In this document: positions 18,827 through 29,267 of the stretch, piece by piece
How the letters are laid out: every line of letters begins with the position of its first letter
How positions within the stretch are numbered: position 1 is the stretch's first letter
Origin: Taibaiella helva
Lineage (GTDB): Bacteria; Bacteroidota; Bacteroidia; Chitinophagales; Chitinophagaceae
Length of the DNA stretch: 64,000 bases
Reading direction: 5' to 3'
NCBI RefSeq assembly: GCF_003545695.1
Contig: NZ_QUZZ01000008.1
Location: forward strand, 124,001-188,000
Position numbers and translations under genes: made by a program
The notes under the pieces: model-generated
The model's input: only the letters and a program-made list of their open reading frames with translations
The model's database searches: none
Told to the model about the DNA's origin: nothing

Positions 18827-19228
18827 CTAGCGGGTGTGGATCATCAGGGGCAGGGTATAGACACAGCGCACCGGCCGGCCCCGAAGCTTTGCCGGCTGCC
18901 ACCGGGGCATTTTCTGGAACAGGGCTGTCACAGCAGTATCCAACGCGGGATGCATTGACCGGGTTACCTTTACCGTACGGGGATAGCCTTGATTATCGAT
19001 CTCAAAATACAAGATCATCCTGCCGGCCGTTTCTCCAACGGCTTCGGGGATACGCAGGTTTTGCCAAAGAAATTGCAATGAGGCTGATGTTCCTCCGGGA
19101 TACACTGGTAAAGTTTCCACCTGTCCGCAGGAGAATAGGGTGTCTGCTGTCGGCAAACGATGTTCCTGCTGCACAGAAGCGGCAGGGTAAAAGCAGGACA
19201 GCCAGAAGAAGGAAAACAATAGGCGCAT
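18827..19228 (-). CDS. Small exported TonB C-terminal-domain protein
   Basis: A 133-residue protein whose start MRLLFSFFWLSCFY gives a signal peptide; the upstream extension of the frame runs through the secA terminator and is rejected. The mature part matches the TonB C-terminal fold: VYPGGTSASLQFLWQNLRIPE, GRMILYFEIDNQG, then a KV-TRSMHP-LD-TAV helix and RWQPAKLRGRPV. It lacks the membrane anchor and proline-rich spacer of a true TonB, so it is a free-standing domain, common in Bacteroidota; its role is unknown. Confidence 0.75.
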   Translation of the reverse strand: MRLLFSFFWLSCFYPAASVQQEHRLPTADTLFSCGQVETLPVYPGGTSASLQFLWQNLRIPEAVGETAGRMILYFEIDNQGYPRTVKVTRSMHPALDTAVTALFQKMPRWQPAKLRGRPVRCVYTLPLMIHTR

Positions 19229-19277
19229 GATCCGGGGGCTTTGACAGAAGACGGCTGCCGTCGCTGATTCCACAAAA

Positions 19278-19305
19278 ACAGGCAACACGGAAAGGTGCTG
19301 CCTGT
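19278..19305 (-). terminator. Intrinsic terminator of secA
   Basis: An 11-bp stem with one G-T wobble (19278-19288 with 19295-19305). On the minus strand it is followed by TTTT. It lies 23 bases after the secA stop. Confidence 0.8.
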
Positions 19306-19327
19306 TGTATGGAGTAGCTTATCGTTC

Positions 19328-22300
19328 TTATAAATGCTTGCCGTGACAGGCTTTGTACTTTTTGCCGCTGCCGCAGGGGCAAGGATCGTTGCGGCCGATC
19401 TTAGGCTCTACCTGTACGGGCTGGCGTTTTACCGCGGGCGGTGCGCCGGGCTCCTGGTAGTAATCGTTCTCATCGGCGGCATAGTCTTCGCCTGCCGCTT
19501 CGATCTGCGCTTTGTTGTCGTGCAGCTGGCTCATGTCGGTACGCTGCGGCGGCATCTGCGCTGCCTGGGGTGGCGCTTCCTGCATGGGAATACCGGCGCG
19601 CCACAGGAACGAAATAATATGCTGGTTGATCTCGAGCAAAGCTTTCTTGAACAGCTCGAAGGCCTCGAACTTATAGATCAGCAGCGGATCTTTCTGCTCG
19701 TAGGAAGCCATACGTACCGATTGACGCAGGTCGTCCATAGCCCTCAGATGGTCTTTCCAGGTCTCATCGATCATGGCCAGGGTAATATTCCTTTCGAGGG
19801 TATCCACTACCGGTCGGGCTTTCAGGTCTACAGCCTCACGCAGGTTGATGTACAGCTGCATGCCGCGTACGCCATCGGTAAAGGGGATCACGATATTTTC
19901 CACGCGGTCGCCCTGCTGCTCCAGTATCTGTGCAAATTGGGGATGGATGTGCTCACAAAGGCTTTCCATCTTGCGCTGGTAGAAATCTTTAGCCTGATGG
20001 TACAGCTTGTCCCCAAGCAGGTCGATGCTTTTGAGGTCCTCGTCGCTGAATTCCGGCTCGATGGCGAGCTGGCGAACCACTTCGATCCTGAAGTTCTCCG
20101 GATCGTTGCCAAACTCGGCAGCCAGGTTGGCGCACACGTCAATGAGCGCATTATCGAGATCGATTGCAAGGCGTTCTCCGAACAAGGCATGACGACGGCG
20201 CTTGTAGATCACATCGCGTTGAGTGTTCATCACATCGTCGTACTCAAGCAGGTTCTTACGGATGCCGAAGTTGTTCTCCTCTACTTTTTTCTGAGCTCTC
20301 TCGATAGATCGGGTAATCATGCTGTGCTGCAGCACCTCGCCTTCTTTATGTCCCATACGGTCCATCATGGCGGCAATACGTTCGGAACCGAACAGGCGCA
20401 TCAGGTCGTCTTCCAGCGATACAAAGAACTGGGAAGTACCGGGATCGCCCTGCCGGCCGGAGCGGCCACGCAGCTGGCGGTCCACACGACGGCTTTCGTG
20501 CCGCTCGGTACCGATGATGGCCAGGCCGCCGGATTCTTTTACGCCGGCGCCGAGCTTGATGTCCGTACCACGGCCCGCCATGTTGGTGGCGATCGTTACG
20601 GCGCCGCTAAGGCCTGCTTCCGCTACTACCTGGGCTTCACGGGAGTGCTGCTTCGCATTCAGTACATTGTGCGGGATCTTTTTCTGCTGCAGCATACGGC
20701 TCAGCAGCTCCGAAACTTCTACCGAGGTGGTACCCACGAGCACCGGGCGGCCTACGCCACGCAGGGCCTCGATCTCATCGATAACCGCTTTGTATTTTTC
20801 ACGCTTGGTCTTGTAGACCAGGTCTTGCCTGTCGTTACGGGAGATGGGCAGATTGGTGGGGATAGACACCACGTCCAGCTTATAGATCTGCCAGAACTCG
20901 CCGGCTTCTGTTTCGGCCGTACCGGTCATACCACACAGCTTGTGGTACATGCGGAAATAGTTCTGCAGGGTAATGGTAGCAAAGGTTTGCGTCGCCGCTT
21001 CTACGGTTACATTTTCTTTCGCTTCGATTGCCTGGTGCAGACCGTCGCTGTAGCGGCGGCCTTCCATAATACGGCCGGTCTGCTCGTCGACAATCTTTAC
21101 TTTCTCGTCGATCACGACGTACTCTACATCTTTTTCAAAAAGGGTATAGGCTTTCAGCAATTGCTGTACAGAGTGGATACGGTCGGCCTTGGCTGCATAT
21201 TCCTGCAATACGGCATCTTTACGCGCGGCCTGTTCCTCTGCCGGGAGACCCATCCTTTCTATCTCAGCCAGCTCGGAACCGATATCGGGGAGGATAAAGA
21301 AGCTGGCATCTTCACCGGTGCCGGTGATCAGCGCAATGCCTTTCTCTGTAAGGTCTACGCTGTTTTGCTTTTCATCGATATAAAAAAACAGCTCTTCATT
21401 CACCTTAGGCATATTGCGTTGCTGCTCGCCTATAAAGTGATTCTCCGCTTTCTGCAGGATCTGTTTGTTACCCTCTTCACTCAGGTATTTAATGATCGCC
21501 GTATTCTTGGGCAGGCCGCGATAGGCGCGGTAGAGGTGCAGGCCGCCGTTGTCTTTGTCGGTTTTGCCCTCGGCGATCAGCTTCTTCGCCTCGGTCAGCG
21601 ATTGGTTCACGATCCGGCGCTGGGCCTCTACCAGCTTTTCAATACGGGGCTTCAGGATGTGGAACTGCTGCTCATCGCCTTTGGGTACCGGGCCGGAGAT
21701 GATCAGCGGAGTACGCGCATCATCGATCAGTACGCTGTCCACCTCATCGACCATGGCGAAGTGGTGTTTGCGCTGCACCATCTCCTCAGGGCTGTGCACC
21801 ATATTGTCGCGCAGGTAGTCGAAGCCGAATTCATTATTGGTTCCGTAAGTAATATCGGCCAGGTAAGCGTTGCGGCGTTGCGGAGAATTGGGCTGGTGCT
21901 TGTCGATGCAATCGACAGTAAGGCCCAGCCATTCGAAGATAGGGCCGTTCCATTCCTGGTCACGACGGGCCAGGTAATCGTTCACGGTCACGACGTGTAC
22001 CCCGCGTCCGGCGAGGGCATTCAGGTAAGCAGGCAGGGTAGATACCAGCGTTTTGCCTTCACCTGTGGCCATCTCGGCAATTTTGCCCTGGTGCAATACC
22101 GAGCCGCCGATCAGCTGTACGTCGTAGTGCAGCATGTTCCAGTTCACCTCTACTCCGGCGGCAGACCAGGAATTATTGTAGATCGCCTGGTCGCCCTCGA
22201 TACGCAGATAGTTACGTGAAGCGGCCAGCTCACGGTCTTGTGGAGTGGCGGTAGAAACGACCTCTTTATTTTCTTTGAAGCGGCGGGCGGTCTCCTTGAT

Positions 22301-22645
22301 CACCGCAAAGCCTTCGGGCAGCAGTTTTTCAAGAATCTCTTCCAACTGCTCGTTACGCTTCTTGTCCAGCTTGTCTACTTCGTCGTAGATGGCTTCGCGC
22401 TGATGCAGGTCGAGTTTGGCATCGGTATCGGCCTCTGCCTTCTTCGCCGCGATCTGCGCATCGATATCGGTAAGGTATTCGGCGATACGCTGACGGAATT
22501 CTATGGTTTTGTGACGGAGCTCGTCATTGGAAAGCGATTGGTAGCTTTCAAAATGACCATTGATCTCTTTGACCAGGGGCATGATCTTTTTTACGTCTTT
22601 TTCAGACTTGCTGCCCCCGAATATTTTAGATATGAAACCTAACAT
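19328..22645 (-). CDS. secA: Preprotein translocase ATPase SecA
   Basis: Motor ATPase that pushes unfolded preproteins through SecYEG. The start at [11 protein letters not shown] gives 1,105 residues; 16 further upstream codons are not SecA-like. Walker A ATGEGKTL is at residues 193-200 and the DEAD-type Walker B is [10 protein letters not shown]; helicase motifs [20 protein letters not shown] and [13 protein letters not shown] follow. A low-complexity linker precedes the C-terminal zinc-binding SEC-C motif [14 protein letters not shown]. Compared with the roughly 900-residue E. coli protein it has insertions in the nucleotide-binding and preprotein-binding regions, which is usual in this phylum. 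secG lies 28 kb away in the same window. Confidence 0.97.
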   Translation of the reverse strand: MLGFISKIFGGSKSEKDVKKIMPLVKEINGHFESYQSLSNDELRHKTIEFRQRIAEYLTDIDAQIAAKKAEADTDAKLDLHQREAIYDEVDKLDKKRNEQLEEILEKLLPEGFAVIKETARRFKENKEVVSTATPQDRELAASRNYLRIEGDQAIYNNSWSAAGVEVNWNMLHYDVQLIGGSVLHQGKIAEMATGEGKTLVSTLPAYLNALAGRGVHVVTVNDYLARRDQEWNGPIFEWLGLTVDCIDKHQPNSPQRRNAYLADITYGTNNEFGFDYLRDNMVHSPEEMVQRKHHFAMVDEVDSVLIDDARTPLIISGPVPKGDEQQFHILKPRIEKLVEAQRRIVNQSLTEAKKLIAEGKTDKDNGGLHLYRAYRGLPKNTAIIKYLSEEGNKQILQKAENHFIGEQQRNMPKVNEELFFYIDEKQNSVDLTEKGIALITGTGEDASFFILPDIGSELAEIERMGLPAEEQAARKDAVLQEYAAKADRIHSVQQLLKAYTLFEKDVEYVVIDEKVKIVDEQTGRIMEGRRYSDGLHQAIEAKENVTVEAATQTFATITLQNYFRMYHKLCGMTGTAETEAGEFWQIYKLDVVSIPTNLPISRNDRQDLVYKTKREKYKAVIDEIEALRGVGRPVLVGTTSVEVSELLSRMLQQKKIPHNVLNAKQHSREAQVVAEAGLSGAVTIATNMAGRGTDIKLGAGVKESGGLAIIGTERHESRRVDRQLRGRSGRQGDPGTSQFFVSLEDDLMRLFGSERIAAMMDRMGHKEGEVLQHSMITRSIERAQKKVEENNFGIRKNLLEYDDVMNTQRDVIYKRRRHALFGERLAIDLDNALIDVCANLAAEFGNDPENFRIEVVRQLAIEPEFSDEDLKSIDLLGDKLYHQAKDFYQRKMESLCEHIHPQFAQILEQQGDRVENIVIPFTDGVRGMQLYINLREAVDLKARPVVDTLERNITLAMIDETWKDHLRAMDDLRQSVRMASYEQKDPLLIYKFEAFELFKKALLEINQHIISFLWRAGIPMQEAPPQAAQMPPQRTDMSQLHDNKAQIEAAGEDYAADENDYYQEPGAPPAVKRQPVQVEPKIGRNDPCPCGSGKKYKACHGKHL

Positions 22646-22717
22646 TGCTTGAATTTTAAGGATGGAAAATAGATATGGAATAAGCAATTGCAACGGGTCT
22701 TACCCCGTATTCCATTT

Positions 22718-23188
22718 CTATTCCAGGAGGATGCGGCTTTTACGTTCGATATCGGTACGTTGATCGAACACAAAATCGGTGAACCGGGCCTGACCGCTGC
22801 GGGTATCCAGGCTGACCGCTGTTCTGCCATATTCCTGGTCTTTACTGTCAAAAATCCTGGCGGAAACAGGCCCCTTGTAGTCCTTATCGAAAATGAGGTA
22901 TACACTGACCACATTCTCGTGACCGTTGCTATCAGTAGTGATCTTGAACTTACCTCCTTTGACCCCTTTGCTCTGCAGCACTTTGGCGAGCTCCACAGTA
23001 CAGTCAAAAGTCTGGCTCACGCCCTCGGCCACGCCTTCAAAAAATTCGGAGGAGCCTTTGCCGACAACCGTTCCGGCATAGTTGACCGATTGTTTTGCTT
23101 TCTCTTTCGCCCGGTTACAGGAGCTCACGGTCGCTATTGTTGTGATAGCGACGATAAACGTGAAATAAGAGATCCTCCTTACGATCAT
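22718..23188 (-). CDS. Putative lipoprotein of unknown function
   Basis: Not a family I recognise. A 156-residue protein with the start chosen at MIVRRISYFTF, which gives a lipoprotein signal with lipobox VSSC (Cys24); the open frame continues 76 codons upstream but without signal-like or family-like character. A Gly-rich helical stretch (GTVVGKGSSEFFEGVAEGV) is followed by a beta-rich half. It is 73 bases upstream of secA on the same strand. A minus-strand TACCTTTG at 23275-23282 could be a -7 box with a long leader. Confidence 0.6.
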   Translation of the reverse strand: MIVRRISYFTFIVAITTIATVSSCNRAKEKAKQSVNYAGTVVGKGSSEFFEGVAEGVSQTFDCTVELAKVLQSKGVKGGKFKITTDSNGHENVVSVYLIFDKDYKGPVSARIFDSKDQEYGRTAVSLDTRSGQARFTDFVFDQRTDIERKSRILLE

Positions 23189-23606
23189 CGGTTTATAAAA
23201 GATTGACCTTGTATGAAAAGCAAATTTCGTGCAAAAAATCCCCCGCCTGCCATATCGGCATAGCAAAAGGGCTACAAAGGTAAACAATTTCCCCAAAACC
23301 GTCTGGGAAACGCTCTGGCCGGTAAGGGATGAAATAACGGATTCCCATGATAGAATACCCGGAAATAAGGCGTGAACTGGCTTGGCGTGCCCCGATTCAT
23401 TAAACCGGACATACATTTGCGAAAATAACGGCTTTTAAACCTGGGATTTTTCAATGATCTATAGTTCGATTTAAAACTATTTTGCTTCTGCCGGTTAAGC
23501 GAGGAATGAGCTCAACTTGATATAAAAAGTTTCAGTCCTAATAGTATATTAGCATCACGGTTTTACTATATTTGTGAAAACATTTTAACAAAAAAACAAA
23601 GAAGTT
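23189..23606. other. Divergent intergenic region, 418 bases
   Basis: AT-rich, non-coding as far as I can tell. It contains a minus-strand TACCTTTG (23275-23282) and a plus-strand TATATTTG (23567-23574), both matching the -7 promoter consensus and pointing outward toward the two flanking genes. No RNA gene or stable hairpin was recognised. Confidence 0.5.
23567..23574 (+). promoter_or_regulatory. -7 promoter element for the first T9SS cargo gene
   Basis: TATATTTG, 32 bases before the ATG at 23607. The -33 region is not a good match. Confidence 0.5.
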
Positions 23607-24503
23607 ATGAAAAAAATCTTGACAAGCGTAGCATTAGTAGCAATTGGCGCCAGTGCCAATGCGCAAGGGCGGGAAATAGATCTGAAACCCTTTGCCATTA
23701 TGATTCAAAATCAGGTGCTTTTACCTGGTAAACCCATCTCAAACACCGGGGTGATCAATAACCTTCCAGCTCCAGCTGACAGTATACAGGGAGCGATTAT
23801 TTATGGTATCGATTCTGCCGGTGGCGTGCTATTACCAGAAGATACTTTCATATTCTTTGGGCCTTGGGTAGCTATGGGTACGGATGGTACTATGGGCTTT
23901 TACAAGGGATTCCGGTCAAATGGAGATGAAGTTGACGCCACTGATGGCTATGCCGTTATCTCTTTTTTGGGAAATGATTGGGTAGCCACTACTGACTCTA
24001 TCAAAACGTTATTGAATGTTCAATATTTCGAAGAGCATGGTGTGGGTAATCCTTTCGAAGACATGTTATACCGCCGTTCCGAGCTGGTTGCGGGGCAGAC
24101 ATATGGCTGGTATACCCATATGCGGCCTTACCCGAGTTGGGATGAAGCTTCTTATACTGATCCGGACCGGACTAACAACTGGTCGTATACGCCGGTTATC
24201 TGGCAGGGCGGTGTCGGCATCAAAGAATTATTGTCCAATACCCGCTATACGGCATTGGACGTATATCCCAATCCTACGGTTGATCAGCTGAACTTCAAGC
24301 TCGAATTTGCCAAAGCCAATAAATCGACTGTGGTACGTGTCCTGGACATTTCCGGCCGCGCGCTGAGTTCAAAAGCAATGGGCGCTTCTGCTACAGGTAC
24401 ACAGCAGTTCTCCTACAATGTGGCACAATTGCCTGCTGGCAGCTATTCCCTGCAGGTGATCACAGACCATGCGATCTATGTTTCAAAGTTTGTAAAGAAA
24501 TAA
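23607..24503 (+). CDS. T9SS type A sorting-domain protein, paralogue 1
   Basis: A 298-residue secreted protein. Signal peptide MKKILTSVALVAIGASANAQ; an A-rich purine stretch (AAAGAAG) precedes the ATG. The N-terminal domain of about 200 residues is not a family I know. The C-terminal 80 residues are a T9SS type A signal: DVYPNPTVDQLNFKLE, VVRVLDISGRAL, LPAGSYSLQV and a terminal Lys-rich VSKFVKK. The next gene has the same length and plan, with matching motifs GREIDL/GPIDL, SIKTLLN/SIKALCN and ELVAGQTYGW/DLVAGQEYGF, so the two are tandem paralogues. Confidence 0.8.
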   Translation: MKKILTSVALVAIGASANAQGREIDLKPFAIMIQNQVLLPGKPISNTGVINNLPAPADSIQGAIIYGIDSAGGVLLPEDTFIFFGPWVAMGTDGTMGFYKGFRSNGDEVDATDGYAVISFLGNDWVATTDSIKTLLNVQYFEEHGVGNPFEDMLYRRSELVAGQTYGWYTHMRPYPSWDEASYTDPDRTNNWSYTPVIWQGGVGIKELLSNTRYTALDVYPNPTVDQLNFKLEFAKANKSTVVRVLDISGRALSSKAMGASATGTQQFSYNVAQLPAGSYSLQVITDHAIYVSKFVKK

Positions 24504-24658
24504 AGCATTAATTTTTTGAAAGAATGGGGGCTGCCGAATGAAAAGGCAGCCTCTGTTGTTTTTTGACATCCGGGTATAGGGCGCTCTTTTAAAACGCTGC
24601 ATTTCCTAAGTGAAGAACAGTAAAAACAATTTTTTTCGCTTCTTGTATTTAAAGGCCA

Positions 24659-24666
24659 TAAATTTG
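24659..24666 (+). promoter_or_regulatory. -7 promoter element for the second T9SS cargo gene
   Basis: TAAATTTG, 34 bases before the ATG at 24701. No clear -33 box. Confidence 0.5.
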
Positions 24667-24700
24667 GGTAAAATAATTTTTAACCATAACCACACGAATT

Positions 24701-25597
24701 ATGAAACGTATTCTGACATCTATTGCTTTTTTGAGCAGCTTCTCGTTAGCCAGCCAGGCCCAATCATCGACAGGCCCGATCGATCTGCAGGCGCTGATCG
24801 CTCTTCCAGCTGCCAACAGTACTTTAAACGGTTTTGGTACCTTGGATACCAACAATATTCTGTGCGGTATTCGCTGTAACACAAACGACTCCATTACCAA
24901 TACCCAAAGCATTATCTTCTATTCCTCTTTCAATAATTTCCCTACTCCCACTACGGTAAACGCCAGTGGGTTCAGCTTTACCGACGATCAGTTGTTTGAA
25001 GACTCAGCCATCATCTTTATATTCCCTAATGCAAACGAGCTTGGCGCGGGGCATGTCAGCCCGTTCAAACTTGGTGCGGATTCCATCAAAGCTTTGTGTA
25101 ACTGGGCAGATTGGGAAAACGACATATTTACCACGATTAACCGCGCCGATCTTGTGGCCGGGCAGGAATACGGTTTTTTCTTTAAAGTGCTTGGGATACA
25201 AGACGAAGAATCCGGTACAGATGAATACCGTGAAGATCCTGTACAGGGTGGCGGTGCTCACAATGGCAACAACCGTACTGCGGTAAAAGTAAAGTGGAAT
25301 CCTAATGCAACCGGCATTGGCGAAATGTTGGTTAAAAAAGATAAAGTCAATATCAGCGTTTATCCAAACCCTGCCAGCGACCAGATTCACTTCACCTTTA
25401 ACTTCCCCAAGAACTCCCACGCTACTGCTGTAGTAAGAGATATTACCGGGAAAATGGTGTTTTCCAATAACTATGGCCGGACAATGGCTGGAAAGCAGGA
25501 GTTTTCAATGAATACTGCTCGCCTGAGCAAAGGTGTTTATATTCTGCAGTTCGACACGGACGACCAGGTAGCGGTGGCTAAGTTTACCGTGAAATAA
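24701..25597 (+). CDS. T9SS type A sorting-domain protein, paralogue 2
   Basis: A 298-residue secreted protein with signal peptide MKRILTSIAFLSSFSLASQAQ. Same architecture and length as the preceding gene: unknown N-terminal domain containing DSIKALCNW and ADLVAGQEYGF, then a T9SS type A domain (SVYPNPASDQIHFTF, VVRDITGKMVF, LSKGVYILQF, AKFTVK). The substrate or partner is unknown. It ends at a very strong shared terminator. Confidence 0.8.
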   Translation: MKRILTSIAFLSSFSLASQAQSSTGPIDLQALIALPAANSTLNGFGTLDTNNILCGIRCNTNDSITNTQSIIFYSSFNNFPTPTTVNASGFSFTDDQLFEDSAIIFIFPNANELGAGHVSPFKLGADSIKALCNWADWENDIFTTINRADLVAGQEYGFFFKVLGIQDEESGTDEYREDPVQGGGAHNGNNRTAVKVKWNPNATGIGEMLVKKDKVNISVYPNPASDQIHFTFNFPKNSHATAVVRDITGKMVFSNNYGRTMAGKQEFSMNTARLSKGVYILQFDTDDQVAVAKFTVK

Positions 25598-25611
25598 GAT
25601 AAGTTTGATTC

Positions 25612-25659
25612 TTATAAAAGAGAGTGCCCCGAATTTTTTCGGGGCACTCTCTTTTATAA
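25612..25659. terminator. Strong bidirectional terminator
   Basis: A perfect 22-bp inverted repeat (25612-25633 with 25638-25659, loop TTTT) with a GC-rich core and A/T-rich feet, between convergent T9SS cargo genes. It is one of the longest perfect stems in the window. Confidence 0.9.
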
Positions 25660-25674
25660 CAGTAGCGGAGGGGA

Positions 25675-27750
25675 TTATTGCTTTACGAATTTGAAGACGG
25701 CCTGTTCCTCGTTGGCGATAAGTTTCAGCAGGTAAACGCCGGCTTTCAATTGTGTAAGACCGATGGTCACATGACCGGAACGATCTTTAAGCGTAAAGAT
25801 CCTGATGTTGCGACCGGTAATATCCATGATCTCTGCTTTGTCGAAAGGCAAAGCGCTGCTGTAGCCGATGTTCAGCTGACCAGAAGCCGGGTTGGGGTAC
25901 AGTTGGATATGTTTTGCAAATGCAGGCTGCACGATACCGTTCAGGTTTACGTTCTGGCACATTGAGGTATCGCTGCAGCCATTAAGTGTTACTACTACTT
26001 TATAGTCGCCGGAAGCGGTGGGGCTGAAGCTTTTTCCATTGGCGCCGCTGATCTCGGTATTGTTGCTGCAGTCAAGCCACTGGTAAGTTGCACCGTTCGC
26101 GTTCGCAGTAAGAGTACCACTGGTCTGTGCAACGGTAACATCGATCGATACGGCAGAAAGCTCAAGAGATACGACAGAATCGCAGTCGCCGCCCAGGCTG
26201 ATCTGCTGAACATAGCTTCCTGGTGCACTTAGGGTTTGTGTACCGAACTGGTACGTGGCCCCGGGACACAGCGCTGCTGTCGTAGCCGTGTAATTTTCAG
26301 GGCATGTGTTATATTTTACCAGGAAGCCGGATTGGCTGCTGGTAACAGGCGGCTGCAGCTCACCCAGTGGTGTGAACGGATCGAAGTCGTAGCCTTCGTG
26401 GAGGAAGCCCATGAAATAAACCTCATTATTATAGGCTTTCAGCTTACTCCAGCCCATATGATCGTAATCGGCAACAGAAGTGATGCTCTTATATTGCAGC
26501 AGGTTGGCAGCCGTATCATACAAGGTAATAAAACGCCCGTTGGTATCTACCGTGTTGTTGACAATATCCAGGGGACCATTGGAGATAAAGGGCATTACGG
26601 TACCGATGCCGGTATGGCACACCAGCCGGTTGCCGGCATCGATGGCCAGGACCGTAACGCGGCCGGGCCCCGAATTGCCAACCTCTTTAGCCCACATAAG
26701 GCTTCCGTTATTATTATACTTGGCCAGGAAACCGTTGCCGCCGTTGATGGAGGTCGGTGCGCCATTGATCACAGCGGTTCCGGCTCCGGGATCGAAGTCG
26801 ATAAAGCCGCTCATAGGTATAGCGCCGTCAATGTAAACCTTGCCGGCCTGGTCCAGGTGAATGCCGTCGATATGTGCAATGATCGGTGATCCGGCGTTGG
26901 TCGTTGCAAGCGAGTCGAACCAGATGGTATTGCCGGGATTATCGACCTTGGCCAGGAAAATGTTGGAAGTATTGGTAACAGAAATGTGCTGGGTGCCGGC
27001 AATGTAAGTAGCCTGCAAAGAAGGGTCGATCTGAAGGCTACTTACATGTGCATCGCCGATAGCGGAGCCGCCGATCAGGTTGTAGCTGTTATCATATTTC
27101 AGTACGAAGCCGGCGCCTGTTCCCATATCATACACATTGGTAAAATCGCCGTTCAGGTCGAGATCGACATAACCCGAAAAGCTGCCGCAGAGATAGATAT
27201 TACCCAGGTTATCGACATCAAGCGTATTGCTGCCTTCCATCACCATACTGCCGGGAAATGAAGAAGCATTTTCAACCGTCTGGAATTGCTTTGCTGAAAC
27301 AAAAGAACCGTCGGCGGCAGAATAGCTCACCAGCACCAGGTCGTTGCCGTAAGCGGTAAGCAGGACAGTGCCGGCGCCGGGATCCAGGTCAATACTGTTA
27401 CCGCCGTAATTGCCGGCCATCAGGAGGTTCCCACCGGGCGTTACTTTGATCTTGTTATAAACGAGATCCAGCTGCTTTGCCCATATAAAATGGCCGTCAG
27501 CATCATACTTGGCATAAAAGCCGATACCCTGGACGGCGTTCAGGATGTGTGTTCCGGGGCCCGGGTCGAGATCGACAGTACCGTTGGTCTCAAAAATACC
27601 CCCGATAATATACTTATTGCCCGCATTATCAACATCAAGATCGTTGACCGTTACGGAGCTGCCGTTGAACAGGTCGCCCCATTTGTACTGCTGTGCTTTA
27701 ACCGTCAGGGTCGCCAGGGCAGCCATGGATAGGAATAGGATTTTTTTCAT
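25675..27750 (-). CDS. Large T9SS-exported protein with propeller-like repeats
   Basis: A 691-residue protein with signal peptide MKKILFLSMAALATLTVKA. The N-terminal 470 residues hold repeats of the form DLDPGxGT...NGxGFxxKYDxxGxxxWAKxx, each with a DxDxxGNxYxxG segment; this pattern is typical of SBBP/beta-propeller-like secreted proteins of the phylum. A Cys-containing Ig/PKD-like region follows (about 485-610), then a T9SS type A signal (QLYPNPASGQLNIGY, KAEIMDITGRNI, LKAGVYLLKL, FKFVKQ). Probably a surface or secreted protein; no enzymatic motif is visible. Confidence 0.85.
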   Translation of the reverse strand: MKKILFLSMAALATLTVKAQQYKWGDLFNGSSVTVNDLDVDNAGNKYIIGGIFETNGTVDLDPGPGTHILNAVQGIGFYAKYDADGHFIWAKQLDLVYNKIKVTPGGNLLMAGNYGGNSIDLDPGAGTVLLTAYGNDLVLVSYSAADGSFVSAKQFQTVENASSFPGSMVMEGSNTLDVDNLGNIYLCGSFSGYVDLDLNGDFTNVYDMGTGAGFVLKYDNSYNLIGGSAIGDAHVSSLQIDPSLQATYIAGTQHISVTNTSNIFLAKVDNPGNTIWFDSLATTNAGSPIIAHIDGIHLDQAGKVYIDGAIPMSGFIDFDPGAGTAVINGAPTSINGGNGFLAKYNNNGSLMWAKEVGNSGPGRVTVLAIDAGNRLVCHTGIGTVMPFISNGPLDIVNNTVDTNGRFITLYDTAANLLQYKSITSVADYDHMGWSKLKAYNNEVYFMGFLHEGYDFDPFTPLGELQPPVTSSQSGFLVKYNTCPENYTATTAALCPGATYQFGTQTLSAPGSYVQQISLGGDCDSVVSLELSAVSIDVTVAQTSGTLTANANGATYQWLDCSNNTEISGANGKSFSPTASGDYKVVVTLNGCSDTSMCQNVNLNGIVQPAFAKHIQLYPNPASGQLNIGYSSALPFDKAEIMDITGRNIRIFTLKDRSGHVTIGLTQLKAGVYLLKLIANEEQAVFKFVKQ

Positions 27751-27880
27751 AGAATAGTTGATTTTTCTTTAACAATTTGCTTTTGGGCGCGCAAAGTTCT
27801 TAAAAAGATAATAAATACCGCGACTTTCCTTTTTAGCGGTAAGAAAAAGTTTATAAAAGGTATTTAACCGGATAAACGAC

Positions 27881-28942
27881 TCAGCGCAGCTTTACCCGGG
27901 GATCAATGCGGGTATAGAGAAGGTCGGTGAGGAGGTTGACGATAATGAAAATGGTGGCTGTGACCAGGATGGCGCCCATCACTACCGGGAAATCGAATTT
28001 GTCAAGCGAATCGACGGTAAGCTTGCCGATGCCCTTCCAGCTGAAAATAAATTCCACAAAGAAAGAGCCTGCCAGTAGCTCAGCCAGCCAGCCCGAGATC
28101 GCGGTCACTACAGGATTCAGCGCATTGGGCAATGCATGCCGCCAGATCACCTGCCGCTTTTTCAGCCCTTTGGCATAGGCGGTACGGATATAGTCCTGCG
28201 ACAGTACATCGAGCAGGGAGCTGCGGGTCAGCTGGGCAATAATCGCCAGCGGACGTATGCCCAGGGTAAGAGCAGGCAGCACAAGGTTTTTCAATGAAAG
28301 AAATCTTCCGCCGAAGGTATTGTAATCCCAGAGGCTGCCCACCATATTGAGACCGGTAATATTGCTGAGCAGGTAACCGAAGACATACGCCATGATCAGC
28401 CCCGCAAAAAAAGAGGGTGCGGATATACCAGCAACACTGGCCAGTATGGCCGAGGTGTCCATCCAGGTATTTTTTTTTAGTGCAGCCAGTACGCCCAGCG
28501 CGATACCGGTCACCGTGGCGAAAAGGATGGCGCTGAAGGCCAGGATCACCGTGCCGGGCAATGCATCGGCCAGCACTTCCCATACCAGGCGTTTGCTTTG
28601 GTACGACCGTCCCAGGTAGGGATTCTTAAGCACCAGCGCATGCCTTTGACCCAGCGGGAGCACAGCATAAGGTTTGTATTTGGAGGCGAGGTCTGTGCTG
28701 TTGTAATAAAGGCCCGCAGGCGAAAGGTCGTTGAGGTAAAGGATATACCGTTTCCATACCGGCTTGTCGAGGTTCAGCTCTTTGCGCACATGCTCAACCG
28801 AAGCCAGGTCGCTACGCTGACCCAAGGTAAGCCGCGCAGGATCGTCGGGCAGCACATTGAACAGCAGGAACACCAGGCTGATGACGCCCCAGAGAACGGC
28901 AAGGCCATACAGAAGCTTACGTATGAAATAGCTTAAGGTCAA
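27881..28942 (-). CDS. ABC transporter permease, DppB/OppB type
   Basis: A 353-residue inner-membrane permease of the peptide/nickel ABC importer class. An N-terminal membrane helix (YGLAVLWGVISLVFLLF) is followed by the periplasmic DPARLTLGQRSD region, five further membrane segments and the EAA loop (AKGLKKRQVIWRHALPNALNP) that contacts the ATPase. The expected partner genes (second permease, ATPases, binding protein) are absent on both sides, so this subunit is encoded apart from the rest of its transporter. Confidence 0.88.
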   Translation of the reverse strand: MTLSYFIRKLLYGLAVLWGVISLVFLLFNVLPDDPARLTLGQRSDLASVEHVRKELNLDKPVWKRYILYLNDLSPAGLYYNSTDLASKYKPYAVLPLGQRHALVLKNPYLGRSYQSKRLVWEVLADALPGTVILAFSAILFATVTGIALGVLAALKKNTWMDTSAILASVAGISAPSFFAGLIMAYVFGYLLSNITGLNMVGSLWDYNTFGGRFLSLKNLVLPALTLGIRPLAIIAQLTRSSLLDVLSQDYIRTAYAKGLKKRQVIWRHALPNALNPVVTAISGWLAELLAGSFFVEFIFSWKGIGKLTVDSLDKFDFPVVMGAILVTATIFIIVNLLTDLLYTRIDPRVKLR

Positions 28943-29267
28943 ATGCTAACAATTAATAAGGGAACTCAGCAGGCAGCAAGATAGGAAAATTGTACTTATC
29001 ATTTCCTGTTACAGGCAGAGCGATCCGGTATACCAAGGCTTTTTATTCTTATACCTTCATGCCTTTATCTATAGTATAAATGACTGTCGTTCCTTTTGCA
29101 TACAGGCTTTGCAGCAGATCATTTTCGGCTGCGCTCGTATGTTTTGTCGCCTGCTGGTGTTCAGGCTTATACTTTGGAATAATTTTTGCTGCAACATTTT
29201 GAAATTTTTTAAAGGAACTTGCTTTTATAATCTAAAAAAAGGCACTACCTTACTCTCCCTTTCTCAT
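28943..29267. other. Divergent intergenic region, 325 bases
   Basis: AT-rich DNA between the divergently oriented permease and alanine dehydrogenase genes. An open frame continues through the right half into the dehydrogenase but lacks family similarity. No convincing promoter pair, RNA gene or hairpin was recognised. Confidence 0.45.

Noticed and set aside
19334-22219. 961-codon open frame opposite secA
   Set aside because: Antisense shadow of secA; no motifs and no start signal.
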